The notes under the pieces: generated by a model
Databases searched by the model: none
Seen by the model: only the letters and a program-made list of their open reading frames with translations
What the model was told of the DNA's origin: nothing
NCBI GenBank assembly: GCA_021793595.1
Contig: JAJYSL010000008.1
Location: 1-64,000, forward strand
Direction of reading: 5' to 3'
Source: Acidobacteriota bacterium
Lineage (GTDB): Bacteria; Acidobacteriota; Terriglobia; Terriglobales; Acidobacteriaceae
DNA: 64,000 nucleotides
Translations under genes and position numbers: made by a program
Part shown: piece by piece, positions 17,491-26,431 of the stretch
How positions within the stretch are numbered: the first letter of the stretch is position 1
Layout: each line of letters opens with the position of its first letter

Positions 17491-18906
17491 TTAGCGGCTC
17501 AAGGCCGCCGGGGCTTCCGTATCTTCAATGGTTTTTACGAATCTGTATTTCCCGGAAGGCTCGGAGGGAATCGAGTCAGCGGTCACAATCGTGAGGCTGC
17601 TCTCTTGTTCCAGATAAGGCTGCATGCGTCGCCGAAGTTCTTCTTCGGTGCGTTGGCTGTAACCGTTACCAGCAACGACTTTTAAAGTGACATGAGCTGG
17701 ATCGCGTTGGATGAACTGGACCTGCCGCACATCGCGCATATCCGCGGCCAGCAGTGCCAGCGACGGTCCGGCGATCATTCGACCGCTGGGAAGGCGTAAA
17801 AAGTCCGAGGTGCGACCTTGAATGTTTCCAATCAATGGCAGCGATCGTCCGCAGGGACAACGCACCTCGGTGTCGAGGCTGGCAAGATCGCCGATTTCAT
17901 AGCGAATCAGGGGCATCGAACGATTCAACAAATCCGTGACCAGGACCCGGCCCATTCCGGAAGGAAGGTTTGGAGCAGGTTCGACTTCGACAATTAGAGC
18001 GTCGGCATTGACGTGCAGGCCGCTGTGATATTCGCATTCGCTGGCAATGACGCTGACTTCGCGGCAGCCATAGCGATCGAACACCTTGCCGCGGAAGGTT
18101 TCTTCCAGGATTCCTCGTTTGCCGGGAAGCAGCATCTCGGCGCTGACGATCATGGAGTCGAACGTGATGTCATGGATCTTGTTGGCATTGCAGAATTCCG
18201 CGAACCGAACCGCCGATTGAGCATAGGCCACCATGTACTTCGGCCGATAGCGACGGAGAACCTCGACGAACCGCATCATCGCTTCTTCGCTGACCGCAGC
18301 GGTGTGCAGCGATAGACTCCGGTAGAGAAATTTTTGCCGCCATGCCGGGTTCGGGTCTGGGTGGTCGCCCAAATCGAACCGCGAGCCCCATGGATGCGCG
18401 TACCAATCGCCGATACGCAAGCCGGCCCACGAATTATGTCGTACGGTGCTGGCCATGCGCGAATCAAAACGTTCGACGTCGACAAAAAATTGCAGCGGGC
18501 TGCCGGTGGAACCCCCGGTCTGATTCTGCTTGCGCTTGTTCGGCGGAATGTTGCTGGAGACCAGCAGATCCTGGTGATCCTGAATATCGCGTTTAGTTAG
18601 CACTGGCAGCAGGGGCAGATCTTCATGGGTGCGAATGTCGAGCGGGGTCAGGCCCGCTTCTGTCATGCGATGACGATAGAAAGGGACGTAGCGATAGGCA
18701 TCGATCAGCTGTTGCCGCAGGAGACGCATCTGCAGCTTGCGCAAATCATCCGGGTGCAAATACTGGTTCTGCTCAAACTCCCGCAGATATCTAGCAAAAG
18801 CCGGGTGGTTAACTTTTGCCCACAGGGGATGAATGACGTGACGGATGGCCGCGCCAGTAAAATCGAATGAATTCGACGGCTGTGATGCTTTCGGGTCGCT
18901 GGTCAT
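17491..18906 (-). CDS. CapK/PaaK-like adenylate-forming enzyme (paralogue 3)
   Basis: Third member of the tandem set, 471 residues. It has YRYVPFYRHRMTEAGL, the phosphate loop QTGGSTGSPLQFFVD, DRYGCREVSVIASECEYH, RYEIGDLASLDTEVRCPCGRS and a complete C-terminal domain ending SEPSGKYRFVKT with the expected Lys. It is more diverged from copies 1 and 2 than they are from each other and has a 30-residue N-terminal extension. Its ATG overlaps the stop of the deacetylase gene by four bases (ATGA), so the deacetylase and the three ligases are one transcription unit. It is likely to act on the same polymer-related carboxylate or acyl carrier; no substrate can be read. Confidence 0.85.
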   Translation of the reverse strand: MTSDPKASQPSNSFDFTGAAIRHVIHPLWAKVNHPAFARYLREFEQNQYLHPDDLRKLQMRLLRQQLIDAYRYVPFYRHRMTEAGLTPLDIRTHEDLPLLPVLTKRDIQDHQDLLVSSNIPPNKRKQNQTGGSTGSPLQFFVDVERFDSRMASTVRHNSWAGLRIGDWYAHPWGSRFDLGDHPDPNPAWRQKFLYRSLSLHTAAVSEEAMMRFVEVLRRYRPKYMVAYAQSAVRFAEFCNANKIHDITFDSMIVSAEMLLPGKRGILEETFRGKVFDRYGCREVSVIASECEYHSGLHVNADALIVEVEPAPNLPSGMGRVLVTDLLNRSMPLIRYEIGDLASLDTEVRCPCGRSLPLIGNIQGRTSDFLRLPSGRMIAGPSLALLAADMRDVRQVQFIQRDPAHVTLKVVAGNGYSQRTEEELRRRMQPYLEQESSLTIVTADSIPSEPSGKYRFVKTIEDTEAPAALSR

Positions 18907-20108
18907 CCCACCACCTGCGCTACTGCTACTGCTTCTGCAATCTGGAACGTGGATTGCCGGGGCGGGTAGCCTTTGCCTTCGAGAACGCCTTTATGGGTGA
19001 CCCGCACGGGAGCAAATTGAAACTGGTTGAGCAAGCGCTGCAGTTTGTCCTCCATCAGGGTCGTTCCCCAGGTTTGACGGACGGTGGATTGAAACGACAG
19101 TGGAATGTGGGGCTGGTAGGGATCGATTTCCCACGGGTGCAGGTAGAGTATCGCTGGAGACTTCATATCTTTCTCCCAGGCCGACAGGCCGCGCTGAATG
19201 TATTGGAAGGGAAGCAGGCGCAGATATGCACCGCCGCCGACAGACAGGTTGCGTCCGGCAACTCTCCACGTGGCAATGGGAAACTCCATCAGTTGCCCGT
19301 GGGCTACCGGATACGCGCTGCGAGGCGCCGTAGGATTGCCGTAGGTTGGATGGTTGACAGGGTGAACGCTGGAGTCATACCTGAAGCCGAGCTTGGCGAG
19401 CGCGTCGAACGCCCACTCGCAACCCGGGGTAATCGAGAAGCTCGGTGCGCGATAGCCGAAGATGGGCTCCTGAATCACCGACTCGATCAATTCTTTCGCG
19501 GTGGCGGTGGACTCATAAAACTGGTTCGGATTCATGCGATAGACCAGTTGGTGATCCAGGCTGTGGCAGCCGATTTCATGGCCGCGCTGGCGGATCTCGC
19601 GAACGAGCCGCGGATAACGCCGCGCCACCCAGCCGAGCACAAAAAACGTCGCTTGAGTCTGATTGTGATCCAGCAGGTCCAGCAAGCGGTGTGTGCTGGG
19701 TTCAATCCTGGAAGGCTGGTGTTCCCAGTCGGAAAAGGAAATGCCTTGAGAGGCGACCTCGGTGTGAAAATAATCCTCCAGGTCGATGGTGAGTGCATGG
19801 CAGGGGCGCGCCGCGCTGTTGTCGAAAGAACGCTTGGACACGACGCTGTAGCGGGTGATGATGGACGGCCCGATGAGGGGCTTCTGCGCCGACTGCGACG
19901 AGACAGATTCGTCGTTGGCACCGGCACGTCTTGAAAGCAAAGGAATAATTCCGGCATAGCCAAGACAGAAAAGGCCAAACCCAAGCAGACCCAGTGGTTC
20001 GAAGTGCAGTGAGTGCGCGAAAGCGAGATTCAGTGCGGCGGCAACGATTGCGACGATCACCAGAATGACGGTGGAATTCCCCAGCACGGATGACCCTACG
20101 TGGTTCAT
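18903..20108 (-). CDS. Polysaccharide deacetylase, exosortase-A-system type
   Basis: Removes N-acetyl groups from a surface polysaccharide. The N terminus has two to three membrane helices. The NodB-like domain follows with TIDLEDYFHTEV (metal and catalytic Asp), QATFFVLGWVARRYP, HEIGCHSLDHQLVY (metal His pair), FGYRAPSFSIT and a C-terminal DUF3473-like part with LHPWEIDPYQPHI. This combination matches the deacetylases found with exosortase A and exopolysaccharide loci. ATG 20108 (401 residues) is favoured because GAAGGGA lies five bases upstream; the frame extends back to a TTG at 20174. First gene of a four-gene minus-strand operon. No exosortase gene is in the window. Confidence 0.88.
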   Translation of the reverse strand: MNHVGSSVLGNSTVILVIVAIVAAALNLAFAHSLHFEPLGLLGFGLFCLGYAGIIPLLSRRAGANDESVSSQSAQKPLIGPSIITRYSVVSKRSFDNSAARPCHALTIDLEDYFHTEVASQGISFSDWEHQPSRIEPSTHRLLDLLDHNQTQATFFVLGWVARRYPRLVREIRQRGHEIGCHSLDHQLVYRMNPNQFYESTATAKELIESVIQEPIFGYRAPSFSITPGCEWAFDALAKLGFRYDSSVHPVNHPTYGNPTAPRSAYPVAHGQLMEFPIATWRVAGRNLSVGGGAYLRLLPFQYIQRGLSAWEKDMKSPAILYLHPWEIDPYQPHIPLSFQSTVRQTWGTTLMEDKLQRLLNQFQFAPVRVTHKGVLEGKGYPPRQSTFQIAEAVAVAQVVG

Positions 20109-20452
20109 GAACGTCCCTTCAACGGTGAGCGGTGGGAGTGTGCTCAACCAAGAGGATTGCAACTGCGGGGCCAAACCGATTGCGACGCAGATGACGCTGG
20201 ACGGGCGATTCTGATGGATTCTACGGGGAGGGGACGGTGCAACGCCCCTTGTTATGTGCAGGAATTTGCACTGTGAGGTGCGGGAAGGCCCATAGTTTAC
20301 CCATCTTCTACACCGCGTTTGTAGTCTGAGGGAGGATGGAACCGAATGGAATTGGTGACGAAAATATGAAATGCGAAAGGGACTCGGCGGTCGCCGTATC
20401 CCCTGGCTGACTCACCACGGCAGGTGAGATGAAAAACGAATGAATCGAGGCG
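20109..20452. other. Intergenic region upstream of the deacetylase-ligase operon (344 bp)
   Basis: Holds the promoter of the minus-strand operon. I scanned it for a -24/-12 element (GC, ten bases, CC on the plus strand) and found none. A short inverted repeat CTCACC..GGTGAG sits near 20411-20428 without a T run. No gene is evident. Confidence 0.4.
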
Positions 20453-20920
20453 TCAGGCGACATCCCGCTGGGAGCCCTGCGCCTCCAGAAGGCCAATGAT
20501 GTGGAAACTGCTGAGCGATGTCTTCGGGACGAAGAGGCTGCGATTGTTGGTCAGCTCATCCACGGGAAAAAGCTGAAACGTATTCTTCGTCAACAGAGCA
20601 ATATCGTTCGAAACGCGGCCTTCCATGATTTCTCCATCCTGAAACGCCAGTCTGACCCAGAGGTAGGGCTGAATGGAGAGCGAGTCGAAGAAGCGCACGT
20701 CCTGCTGCGTGGGACTGCCGGCGAAGGTGTTGACGAAGAAAACCGCCTTGGCGTCCTCCAGTCGAAAGGTCACGGCTGGGCCCCCGTCTTGCGGTTCGAT
20801 GGTCATGGTGACCGGTAGATCGGTGGGAATCGCGCTTGGATCCTCGGAGTCGCCGTCTGTGCGGTAATAGCCGTACAGAACGTTCGAACTCTTGAGATTC
20901 ACGACGACGTTATGAAGCAT
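20453..20920 (-). CDS. Conserved hypothetical protein (DUF6982-like)
   Basis: A 155-residue soluble protein without signal or membrane segments. Two beta-rich parts are visible. The C-terminal one (WVRLAFQDGEIMEGRVSND, FQLFPVDELTNNRSLFVP) has the arrangement of small SH3-like DUF6982 domains found in acidobacteria and myxobacteria; that naming is from memory and tentative. A function cannot be assigned. It lies between the deacetylase operon and a sigma-54 activator on the same strand, 72 bases downstream of the latter, so it may be co-transcribed with it. Confidence 0.6.
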   Translation of the reverse strand: MLHNVVVNLKSSNVLYGYYRTDGDSEDPSAIPTDLPVTMTIEPQDGGPAVTFRLEDAKAVFFVNTFAGSPTQQDVRFFDSLSIQPYLWVRLAFQDGEIMEGRVSNDIALLTKNTFQLFPVDELTNNRSLFVPKTSLSSFHIIGLLEAQGSQRDVA

Positions 20921-20992
20921 AACTGAACCTATTCAATAAAAGGATTAAGTGTAGCATCCGAGGCAGGCAAAGAGAGCAAGCAGGATTGCAGT

Positions 20993-22402
20993 TTACGCGG
21001 ATTGTGCAGGCGACGACAGATTATATTGCCGGATTTTGTAGAGTAAAGCCTTGTAGCTGATGTTCAACCGGTTCGCGGCGATACGGCGGTTCCACTTGGT
21101 CTCCGCCAGGGTGTCGCGAATGGCCTGCATTTCCGCCTGATCTTTCAAGCCACGAACCATGGACTTGAGATCGGGGCTGGTGGTGGCAGTCACCATACTG
21201 TTCCGCTCTGGAACAGGCAGGTAGTAGCCAGGGATTTTCGACTCGAGATCGGCCAAAGAGGCCGGTTCATCGCGAATCACCAGGTAGCGTTTGACGAAAT
21301 TGCCGAGTTCGCGGAGATTGCCGGGCCAGTGATAGGCGACGCATGCCGCGATCATCTGGGGCGAGAAATGGATCGGCTCCAGATCGTGGGTCAGGGCTAA
21401 TTGCTGCGACATTTGGGTGAGCACGTAGGGAATTTCCTCGCGACGTTCGCGCAGCGGCGGAATGTGCAGGATGAAGGTGCTCAACCGGTAGTAGAGATCC
21501 TCGCGAAAGGTTTTTTCGACGAGCGCTTTTTGAATGTCAATGTTAGTGGCGGCCAGGATGCGGGCGTTGGTTTGTTTTTCTCCGCGGCCACCCAGTCGCG
21601 AGAAGGTACCGTCCTGCAGCACGTGCAGCAGCTTGGCTTGCAGTTGCGGGCTCATTTCACCAATTTCGTCCAGCAACAGAGTTCCCTTATCGCACATTTC
21701 GAACTTGCCAGGCTTGGACTTGGTAGCGCCAGTAAAGGCACCGGCCTCGTAGCCGAACAATTCGCTCTCCAGCAGGTCGACAGGCAGGGCAGCACAATTG
21801 ATCTTGAGCCACTCTTCATTGGAGCGGCGAGACAAGCGATGGATCAGGCGGGCAACGACCTCTTTGCCGACACCACTTTCACCTGTAATCAGCACGGGAA
21901 TGTCGGCGTGGGCAATGGCGGCAGCCTGGTCGTAAATCTTTTTCATAGCGGGCGTGGCGGCCAGGAAAAAGGTCCCGTTGCCAAGCTCTTCACGAATGAT
22001 GGAGCTTTTCGTAGCTTGCACCTGGGAACTGAGAACACGATCGCGAACGCGGCGCAGCATGGAATCCAACTGATGTTTGAGGAACGGCTTGGGCAATACG
22101 TCGTAGACGCCTTCGCGGGCAGCGGAAAGAAATCCAGAACGATTGCCGGCAGGAATGAGAAGCACGACGCTCAGATTGGGAAACTGCTGACGCAACTTGA
22201 TCAGAATGGTTTCGAGGCTGACCCCGGGCAGCGTGGTGTCAATCAGCACCAGATCGGCAGCAACGGCGGCGCGGCAAGTTTCGGCGACGTCGATGACCGG
22301 CAGTGAATTGACGCTGCAGTCGAGGCATTCCAACAAATTCTGCACGTAGCCGCGAACTGGAACTTCGTCTTCGACAAGGACTACGCGCAATCGTTGATTC
22401 AC
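20993..22402 (-). CDS. Sigma-54-dependent response regulator (NtrC/PrsR-like)
   Basis: Transcription activator for sigma-54 RNA polymerase. Domains in order: receiver (RVVLVEDE, DLVLIDTTLPG with the phospho-acceptor Asp, and VLPKPF with the conserved Lys), AAA+ domain with Walker A ITGESGVGKE, the sigma-54 contact motif GAFTGA, Walker B TLLLDEIGEM, and a C-terminal Fis-type helix-turn-helix (WNRRIAANRLNISYKALLYKI). I chose GTG 22402 (469 residues) because the receiver begins there and AGGGTGG is close upstream; the frame is open back to 22648. Its place beside exopolysaccharide genes fits PrsR-type regulators of exosortase-A loci. No sensor kinase gene is in the window. Confidence 0.88.
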   Translation of the reverse strand: MNQRLRVVLVEDEVPVRGYVQNLLECLDCSVNSLPVIDVAETCRAAVAADLVLIDTTLPGVSLETILIKLRQQFPNLSVVLLIPAGNRSGFLSAAREGVYDVLPKPFLKHQLDSMLRRVRDRVLSSQVQATKSSIIREELGNGTFFLAATPAMKKIYDQAAAIAHADIPVLITGESGVGKEVVARLIHRLSRRSNEEWLKINCAALPVDLLESELFGYEAGAFTGATKSKPGKFEMCDKGTLLLDEIGEMSPQLQAKLLHVLQDGTFSRLGGRGEKQTNARILAATNIDIQKALVEKTFREDLYYRLSTFILHIPPLRERREEIPYVLTQMSQQLALTHDLEPIHFSPQMIAACVAYHWPGNLRELGNFVKRYLVIRDEPASLADLESKIPGYYLPVPERNSMVTATTSPDLKSMVRGLKDQAEMQAIRDTLAETKWNRRIAANRLNISYKALLYKIRQYNLSSPAQSA

Positions 22403-23295
22403 AGACACCACCCTGTAGGTTGCAACTGCATCGATACTTACGTACCTATGGCGAACAAACATTGTCTGGGGGATTGGTGTAAAAACAGGCGAAACCTGCT
22501 TCTCATCACTCTTGATTCGAGAATCCCAGACAGAAGTGAAGCAGTGGATCAAAGGAACATCAATAATGTGTGAATACTGCCCACCGATTGTAAATGAATT
22601 TCGTGCTATCAGGAACCAAGTTACAGCGCATCTTGCGATACCCTGCATGGATGCGTCCTACATCGATACTGTTGCCCGTCGAATACTCACCCGTCGTTCT
22701 AAGGCATGAACCTTGGAAAGGGGTGATGAGCGTCACCAAGCGAGGCTGTTGCCATGCCACGTCGAAGGATCGTCCCACCCTCTTGAGACCGTCGCCACGT
22801 TCGCTGCGCGTCAAGTCTCTCTCCTGATCACACTGCTGATTCTGCATGTTCTACGCACGTTTGACAACAGACTTTTAGTAACCGAAACGCGAGTACTGCT
22901 GAAAGTAACCAATGTCGAGGTGGCGTTACTTGTTGGTTACGATGTCCGATTGCGTTCCTTAATCAGGAAATTCTGAGATCGCGTCGAAAATTTTGACCGA
23001 GGTTGGTCGAAATTTGCCAGACCGCGCATGCTTCTGATGGGTGTGAAAACTTTTACCTATTGCGAAGGGAAGTTCCTATGCGAGGAGTCGGAACGGGGAG
23101 CGAAAGGTATTGCACCTGCAAATGTCAATGATTTGTCGGGTGGTCGGCAAGCGAATTCGCAAACAACTCGACAGGGCTGCAGTGCATTGATTCGAAACGG
23201 CTGGCGGCTGTCACCGGAGCCTCATTTTTTGTTCGGGGATGTCGGTGAATTCGTTTGGCGTCGAACGTGCAGGATAGAGCGCGAATCGAAAAATC
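22403..23295. promoter_or_regulatory. Long divergent control region between two sigma-54 activators (893 bp)
   Basis: No gene is supported here; the frames are short and lack family features. The region includes several GTAACC/GTAACG elements between 22878 and 22940 (listed separately). TTGGTCGAAATTTGCC at 23003-23018 resembles a -24/-12 promoter but has nine bases, not ten, between GG and GC. Its unusual length for this genome suggests regulatory content. Confidence 0.5.
22905..22940. repeat. Inverted repeat GTAACCAA..TTGGTTAC (possible activator site)
   Basis: Perfect 8-base arms at 22905-22912 and 22933-22940 with a 20-base spacer. Another GTAACC lies at 22878-22883, and CGTTAC at 22924-22929 falls inside the spacer. 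Clustered half-sites upstream of sigma-54 activator genes suggest an enhancer-binding-protein site, but this is inferred. Confidence 0.45.
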
Positions 23296-24321
23296 ATGCA
23301 ATTGATTTCACCATCTTTCGCACCGATGCCCGCCCTTCTGGGAGATTCCCAGGCAATGGCCGCAATACGTCACCAGGTGCAACTGGCCGCGACGGCGGGA
23401 ATGCCAGTGCTGATCACCGGCGAGAGCGGCACCGGAAAAAACGTTGTTGCACAGAATCTACATATGCTCTCAGGGCGGCGGGATCGTGCGTTTGTGCAGG
23501 TGAATTGTCCCTCCCTGCCGCACACCCTGATTGAGAGCGAACTGTTCGGGTATGAGGCGGGCGCATTCACGGGAGCCAATCACACCCGCAGCGGCAAAGT
23601 GGACCAGGCCCAGAACGGGACGCTGTTCCTGGATGAAATTGGGGATCTCGATGCGTCGGTACAGGCGAAGTTGCTGCAGGTGCTGCAGGATTTCCGCTTC
23701 AGCCGGCTGGGTGGCACGGAGGAGCGGGCAGTCGATATCTGGCTGATCTGCGCGACCCATCGCAACCTGCAGGCGGACATCAAAGCGGGTCGTTTCCGTT
23801 CAGATTTGTTCTATCGCATTAACGTCGTTTCCATCGAATTGCCGCCGCTGCGCGACCATCGTTCCGATGTGGCCTTATTGTTGACGCATTTCCTTCGCCA
23901 CTATGAGTTGAAGTTCGGACGCACGCTGGCCCCGCTTTCCGGATCAGTTCTAAAGCTGCTGGAGGCGTATCGCTGGCCGGGCAATGTGCGCGAGTTGGAG
24001 AACCTGGTGAAGCGCTACGTGGTGCTGGGCAACGAGCAGGCCATCGTGGAAGCGCTGAACGAAAGCGAGTCGGCCTCGACAGAAGGAGTCTTCATTCCGG
24101 ATGGGAATCTTCCGCTGCGCATCCAGACGCAACGCGCGGTACGGATGATGGAACGGCAGATTATTCTGCGCGCCTTGAACGAGCACCGCTGGAATCGCCG
24201 CAAGACGGCGCAATCGCTGGATATCAGCTATCGAGCGCTGCTCTACAAGATCAAGGACGCCGGCTTGCCCCGGTTGCGTCAGGCACATTCTGACGCGTGT
24301 TCCCCCCAGGAGAACCAATGA
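23296..24321 (+). CDS. Sigma-54 activator without receiver domain
   Basis: A 341-residue enhancer-binding protein consisting of an AAA+ domain and a Fis-type DNA-binding domain only. It has Walker A ITGESGTGKN, the GAFTGA loop, Walker B TLFLDEIGDL, YRWPGNVRELENLVKRY and helix-turn-helix WNRRKTAQSLDISYRALLYKIKD. The regulatory domain usually found at the N terminus is missing: homology begins at LGDSQAMAAIRHQV within 15 residues of the start. It should therefore be constitutive or controlled by a partner protein, as in PspF/HrpR-type activators. Its stop overlaps the start of the export gene by four bases (ATGA), so it heads the exopolysaccharide operon. Its last helix closely resembles that of the divergent activator (NISYKALLYKI), so the two may share target sites. 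Confidence 0.88.
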   Translation: MQLISPSFAPMPALLGDSQAMAAIRHQVQLAATAGMPVLITGESGTGKNVVAQNLHMLSGRRDRAFVQVNCPSLPHTLIESELFGYEAGAFTGANHTRSGKVDQAQNGTLFLDEIGDLDASVQAKLLQVLQDFRFSRLGGTEERAVDIWLICATHRNLQADIKAGRFRSDLFYRINVVSIELPPLRDHRSDVALLLTHFLRHYELKFGRTLAPLSGSVLKLLEAYRWPGNVRELENLVKRYVVLGNEQAIVEALNESESASTEGVFIPDGNLPLRIQTQRAVRMMERQIILRALNEHRWNRRKTAQSLDISYRALLYKIKDAGLPRLRQAHSDACSPQENQ

Positions 24322-25037
24322 TGAAAGGAAAAGGAATGTTGTCTCGATTGTCCCAGTTCACCATGGCGGCCGCAGCCGTGGGCTTGACTTGTTGCTTGCT
24401 GCATGCGCAAACGCAGCCGGCTGTTGCCAAGGCTCCAAGTTCCAACACCCTGTTCAACACACCCGAGGCGCCTGTTGGAACTTCGTTTCAAACCAAGTCT
24501 GGCAACACCACAGTGGAGCGGCCGGATTCAAGAGTCACCCCATCCGTGAATGCTCACTATCGCATCGGCGCGGATGATGTGCTGACCGTGAATGTCTGGC
24601 ATGAGCCAGAAGTCTCACGCAACGTGCCGGTTCGCCCGGACGGGAAGATTTCTCTTCCGCTGGTCGGAGACGTGCAGGCGGCAGGTCTGACCCCGACGGA
24701 ATTGAAGAATGAGCTGGAAGCGCGTTTTGCGAAGTTTCTGACCAATCCCGATGTCAGCGTCATTGTGGCGGAGATTCGCAGTCAAAAGATCAACGTCCTG
24801 GGCCAGGTTTTTCGTCCCGGAACCTATGCACTGATTCCTCCCATGAACGTGATTGATGCGGTGGCGACCGCAGGCGGACTGAGGGAGTTTGCGAAGCCGA
24901 ACAAGATTTACGTGTTGCGCACCCTGCCCAACGGCCAGGTGGAACGCATCAAGGTGGAATACAAGAACCTGCTGAAGGGCAAGCGCGGCAGTGAAAATGT
25001 GATTTTGCAGACTCGCGACACTGTGGTGGTCCCGTGA
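24318..25037 (+). CDS. Wza-type polysaccharide export protein
   Basis: Periplasmic or outer-membrane part of the polysaccharide export channel. A signal peptide ends near residue 30 (LLHAQTQ). The Poly_export domain is evident (YRIGADDVLTVNVWHEPEVS, VRPDGKISLPLVGDVQAAG, LTPTELKNELEARF, NPDVSVIVAEIRSQKINVLG), followed by one SLBB domain (RPGTYALIPPMNVIDAVATAGG). At 239 residues it is short, with one SLBB and no C-terminal helix, like exosortase-linked homologues. ATG 24318 has AGGAG six bases upstream and overlaps the regulator stop (ATGA). First structural gene of the exopolysaccharide operon. Confidence 0.9.
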   Translation: MMKGKGMLSRLSQFTMAAAAVGLTCCLLHAQTQPAVAKAPSSNTLFNTPEAPVGTSFQTKSGNTTVERPDSRVTPSVNAHYRIGADDVLTVNVWHEPEVSRNVPVRPDGKISLPLVGDVQAAGLTPTELKNELEARFAKFLTNPDVSVIVAEIRSQKINVLGQVFRPGTYALIPPMNVIDAVATAGGLREFAKPNKIYVLRTLPNGQVERIKVEYKNLLKGKRGSENVILQTRDTVVVP

Positions 25038-26431
25038 CAAATTTGTTGTCCTGGTTCAATAGAATTCGAATTTCCATTCCGATGGCTGCGGTGGTTGTGG
25101 TCTTCGCCTGGCACCTGATGTCTGGTGTCCGGGTGATGGCACAAGCGGTGCCGGCTGGGATTGGGAACACCAATCCGGGCGATCAGCCGTTGGCTGGGCA
25201 GGATCTGGGATCGAGCCTGACATTGAATCAGGGTGCGACAGCAATTGCCGCGGAGAATCAATCTTTTCAACGCTATGGATTGGGCCTGACAGCCTCGGGC
25301 GGGTATATCACAAGTTTTGCGGGTACCCTAGCGAACCCGCAGGGGGCGGCGTTTGTACAATTCGGCGCCAACGCCGGATTGATCTTGCGGAGCAGCCGGA
25401 CGCGGTACTATGCGCTCTATCAGCCCCAGTATTACGTCTATCCGGAATACACCAACGTGAATACGCTTTCGCAGGGCTTCTTCCAGAACCTCGATCACTC
25501 TTTTTCAGAGCACACGGTAATGGCATGGGGCACGACTGCCGCACGTTTTTTGAGCCTCAACCAGTATTTGCCCCAGAGCCTTGGCATTGGGGGAATCGGA
25601 GTGATCCTGCCTTCGCCGGGTCAGCAATTGCTGGACAGCAGCTATGAAATCACCAATGTGGCCACCAGCCTCAGCCTGCGACATTTGATGAGTGCCAAGA
25701 TGACTTTCACCGCTACCTTGACGGGAGCCTACTTTCTGGAGGTGCCGAGTTTCGTGGCAGCAGCGAATACAGGCACTGCGCAGCGGTTCGTGACTCCAGG
25801 AGCCGACGTGCGGGTGGACTATCAGTGGACGCCGCGCGACGCTGTCGGTGTCGCGGTCACCCCGATCTACGTAGAGGGATTGACGCCGAGCGGCCACCAG
25901 TCCGCCGAAACCGCGCAAGCTACCTATCAACGGCAGTTGACATCCACGTTGACTGCCTCGCTGGGGGCCGGGCCGCTGTTCATTCAGTCGTCCAGTTCAG
26001 AATTCGGCAGTTCCAATGACAACAGCTACGCCGTGAATGCTTCGCTCAGCCGGCAGGTGCGGCAGTCTCAATTCTCGGCTGGATATAGCCGGGCACTGAT
26101 GGTGAACCTGCTGGAGCCAGCTGTGGTGACCGACACATTCAGCGGAAGCGCCTATCTGCCTGAGGGTAGCCATTGGATTTTCAACGGGGCGGCTTCGTAT
26201 TCCCGCAATGGTGCAACTTTGTTGTACGGCGCAGGGCACCTCTATGGGGGATCGGCGCAAGTATCCTACCAAGTCACCAGCCAGATGCAACTTTTCGCTC
26301 TGTACTCCCTCTTTTCGCAAACCTTTACGTTTGGCTCCGCGCAGCAATCGAGTGGATATACGCGCAACCAGTTCAGCGGCGGGATCCAATTCAACCTAGG
26401 CAATGCAAACACCCATGGAGGTAGCCAGTAA
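25034..26431 (+). CDS. Outer-membrane beta-barrel protein of the exopolysaccharide locus
   Basis: A 465-residue exported protein: membrane-targeting segment at about residues 15-36 ending MAQAVP, then a long series of amphipathic strands with alternating polar and aromatic residues (YYALYQPQYYVYP, TATLTGAYFLEV, QLFALYSLFSQTF, NQFSGGIQFNLG). The C terminus is barrel-like. It resembles the uncharacterised outer-membrane proteins encoded with exosortase-type exopolysaccharide genes and may form the exit pore or anchor the export protein. The GTG start overlaps the previous stop (GTGA). No enzymatic motif is seen. Confidence 0.7.
   Translation: MTNLLSWFNRIRISIPMAAVVVVFAWHLMSGVRVMAQAVPAGIGNTNPGDQPLAGQDLGSSLTLNQGATAIAAENQSFQRYGLGLTASGGYITSFAGTLANPQGAAFVQFGANAGLILRSSRTRYYALYQPQYYVYPEYTNVNTLSQGFFQNLDHSFSEHTVMAWGTTAARFLSLNQYLPQSLGIGGIGVILPSPGQQLLDSSYEITNVATSLSLRHLMSAKMTFTATLTGAYFLEVPSFVAAANTGTAQRFVTPGADVRVDYQWTPRDAVGVAVTPIYVEGLTPSGHQSAETAQATYQRQLTSTLTASLGAGPLFIQSSSSEFGSSNDNSYAVNASLSRQVRQSQFSAGYSRALMVNLLEPAVVTDTFSGSAYLPEGSHWIFNGAASYSRNGATLLYGAGHLYGGSAQVSYQVTSQMQLFALYSLFSQTFTFGSAQQSSGYTRNQFSGGIQFNLGNANTHGGSQ

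Noticed and set aside
22642..22658. Minus-strand AGGACGCATCCATGC as a sigma-54 promoter for the response regulator
   Set aside because: Spacing is right, but the -24 half matches only GG; such matches are expected by chance.
23003..23018. TTGGTCGAAATTTGCC as a sigma-54 promoter for the receiver-less activator
   Set aside because: Only nine bases separate GG and GC; sigma-54 needs ten almost without exception.
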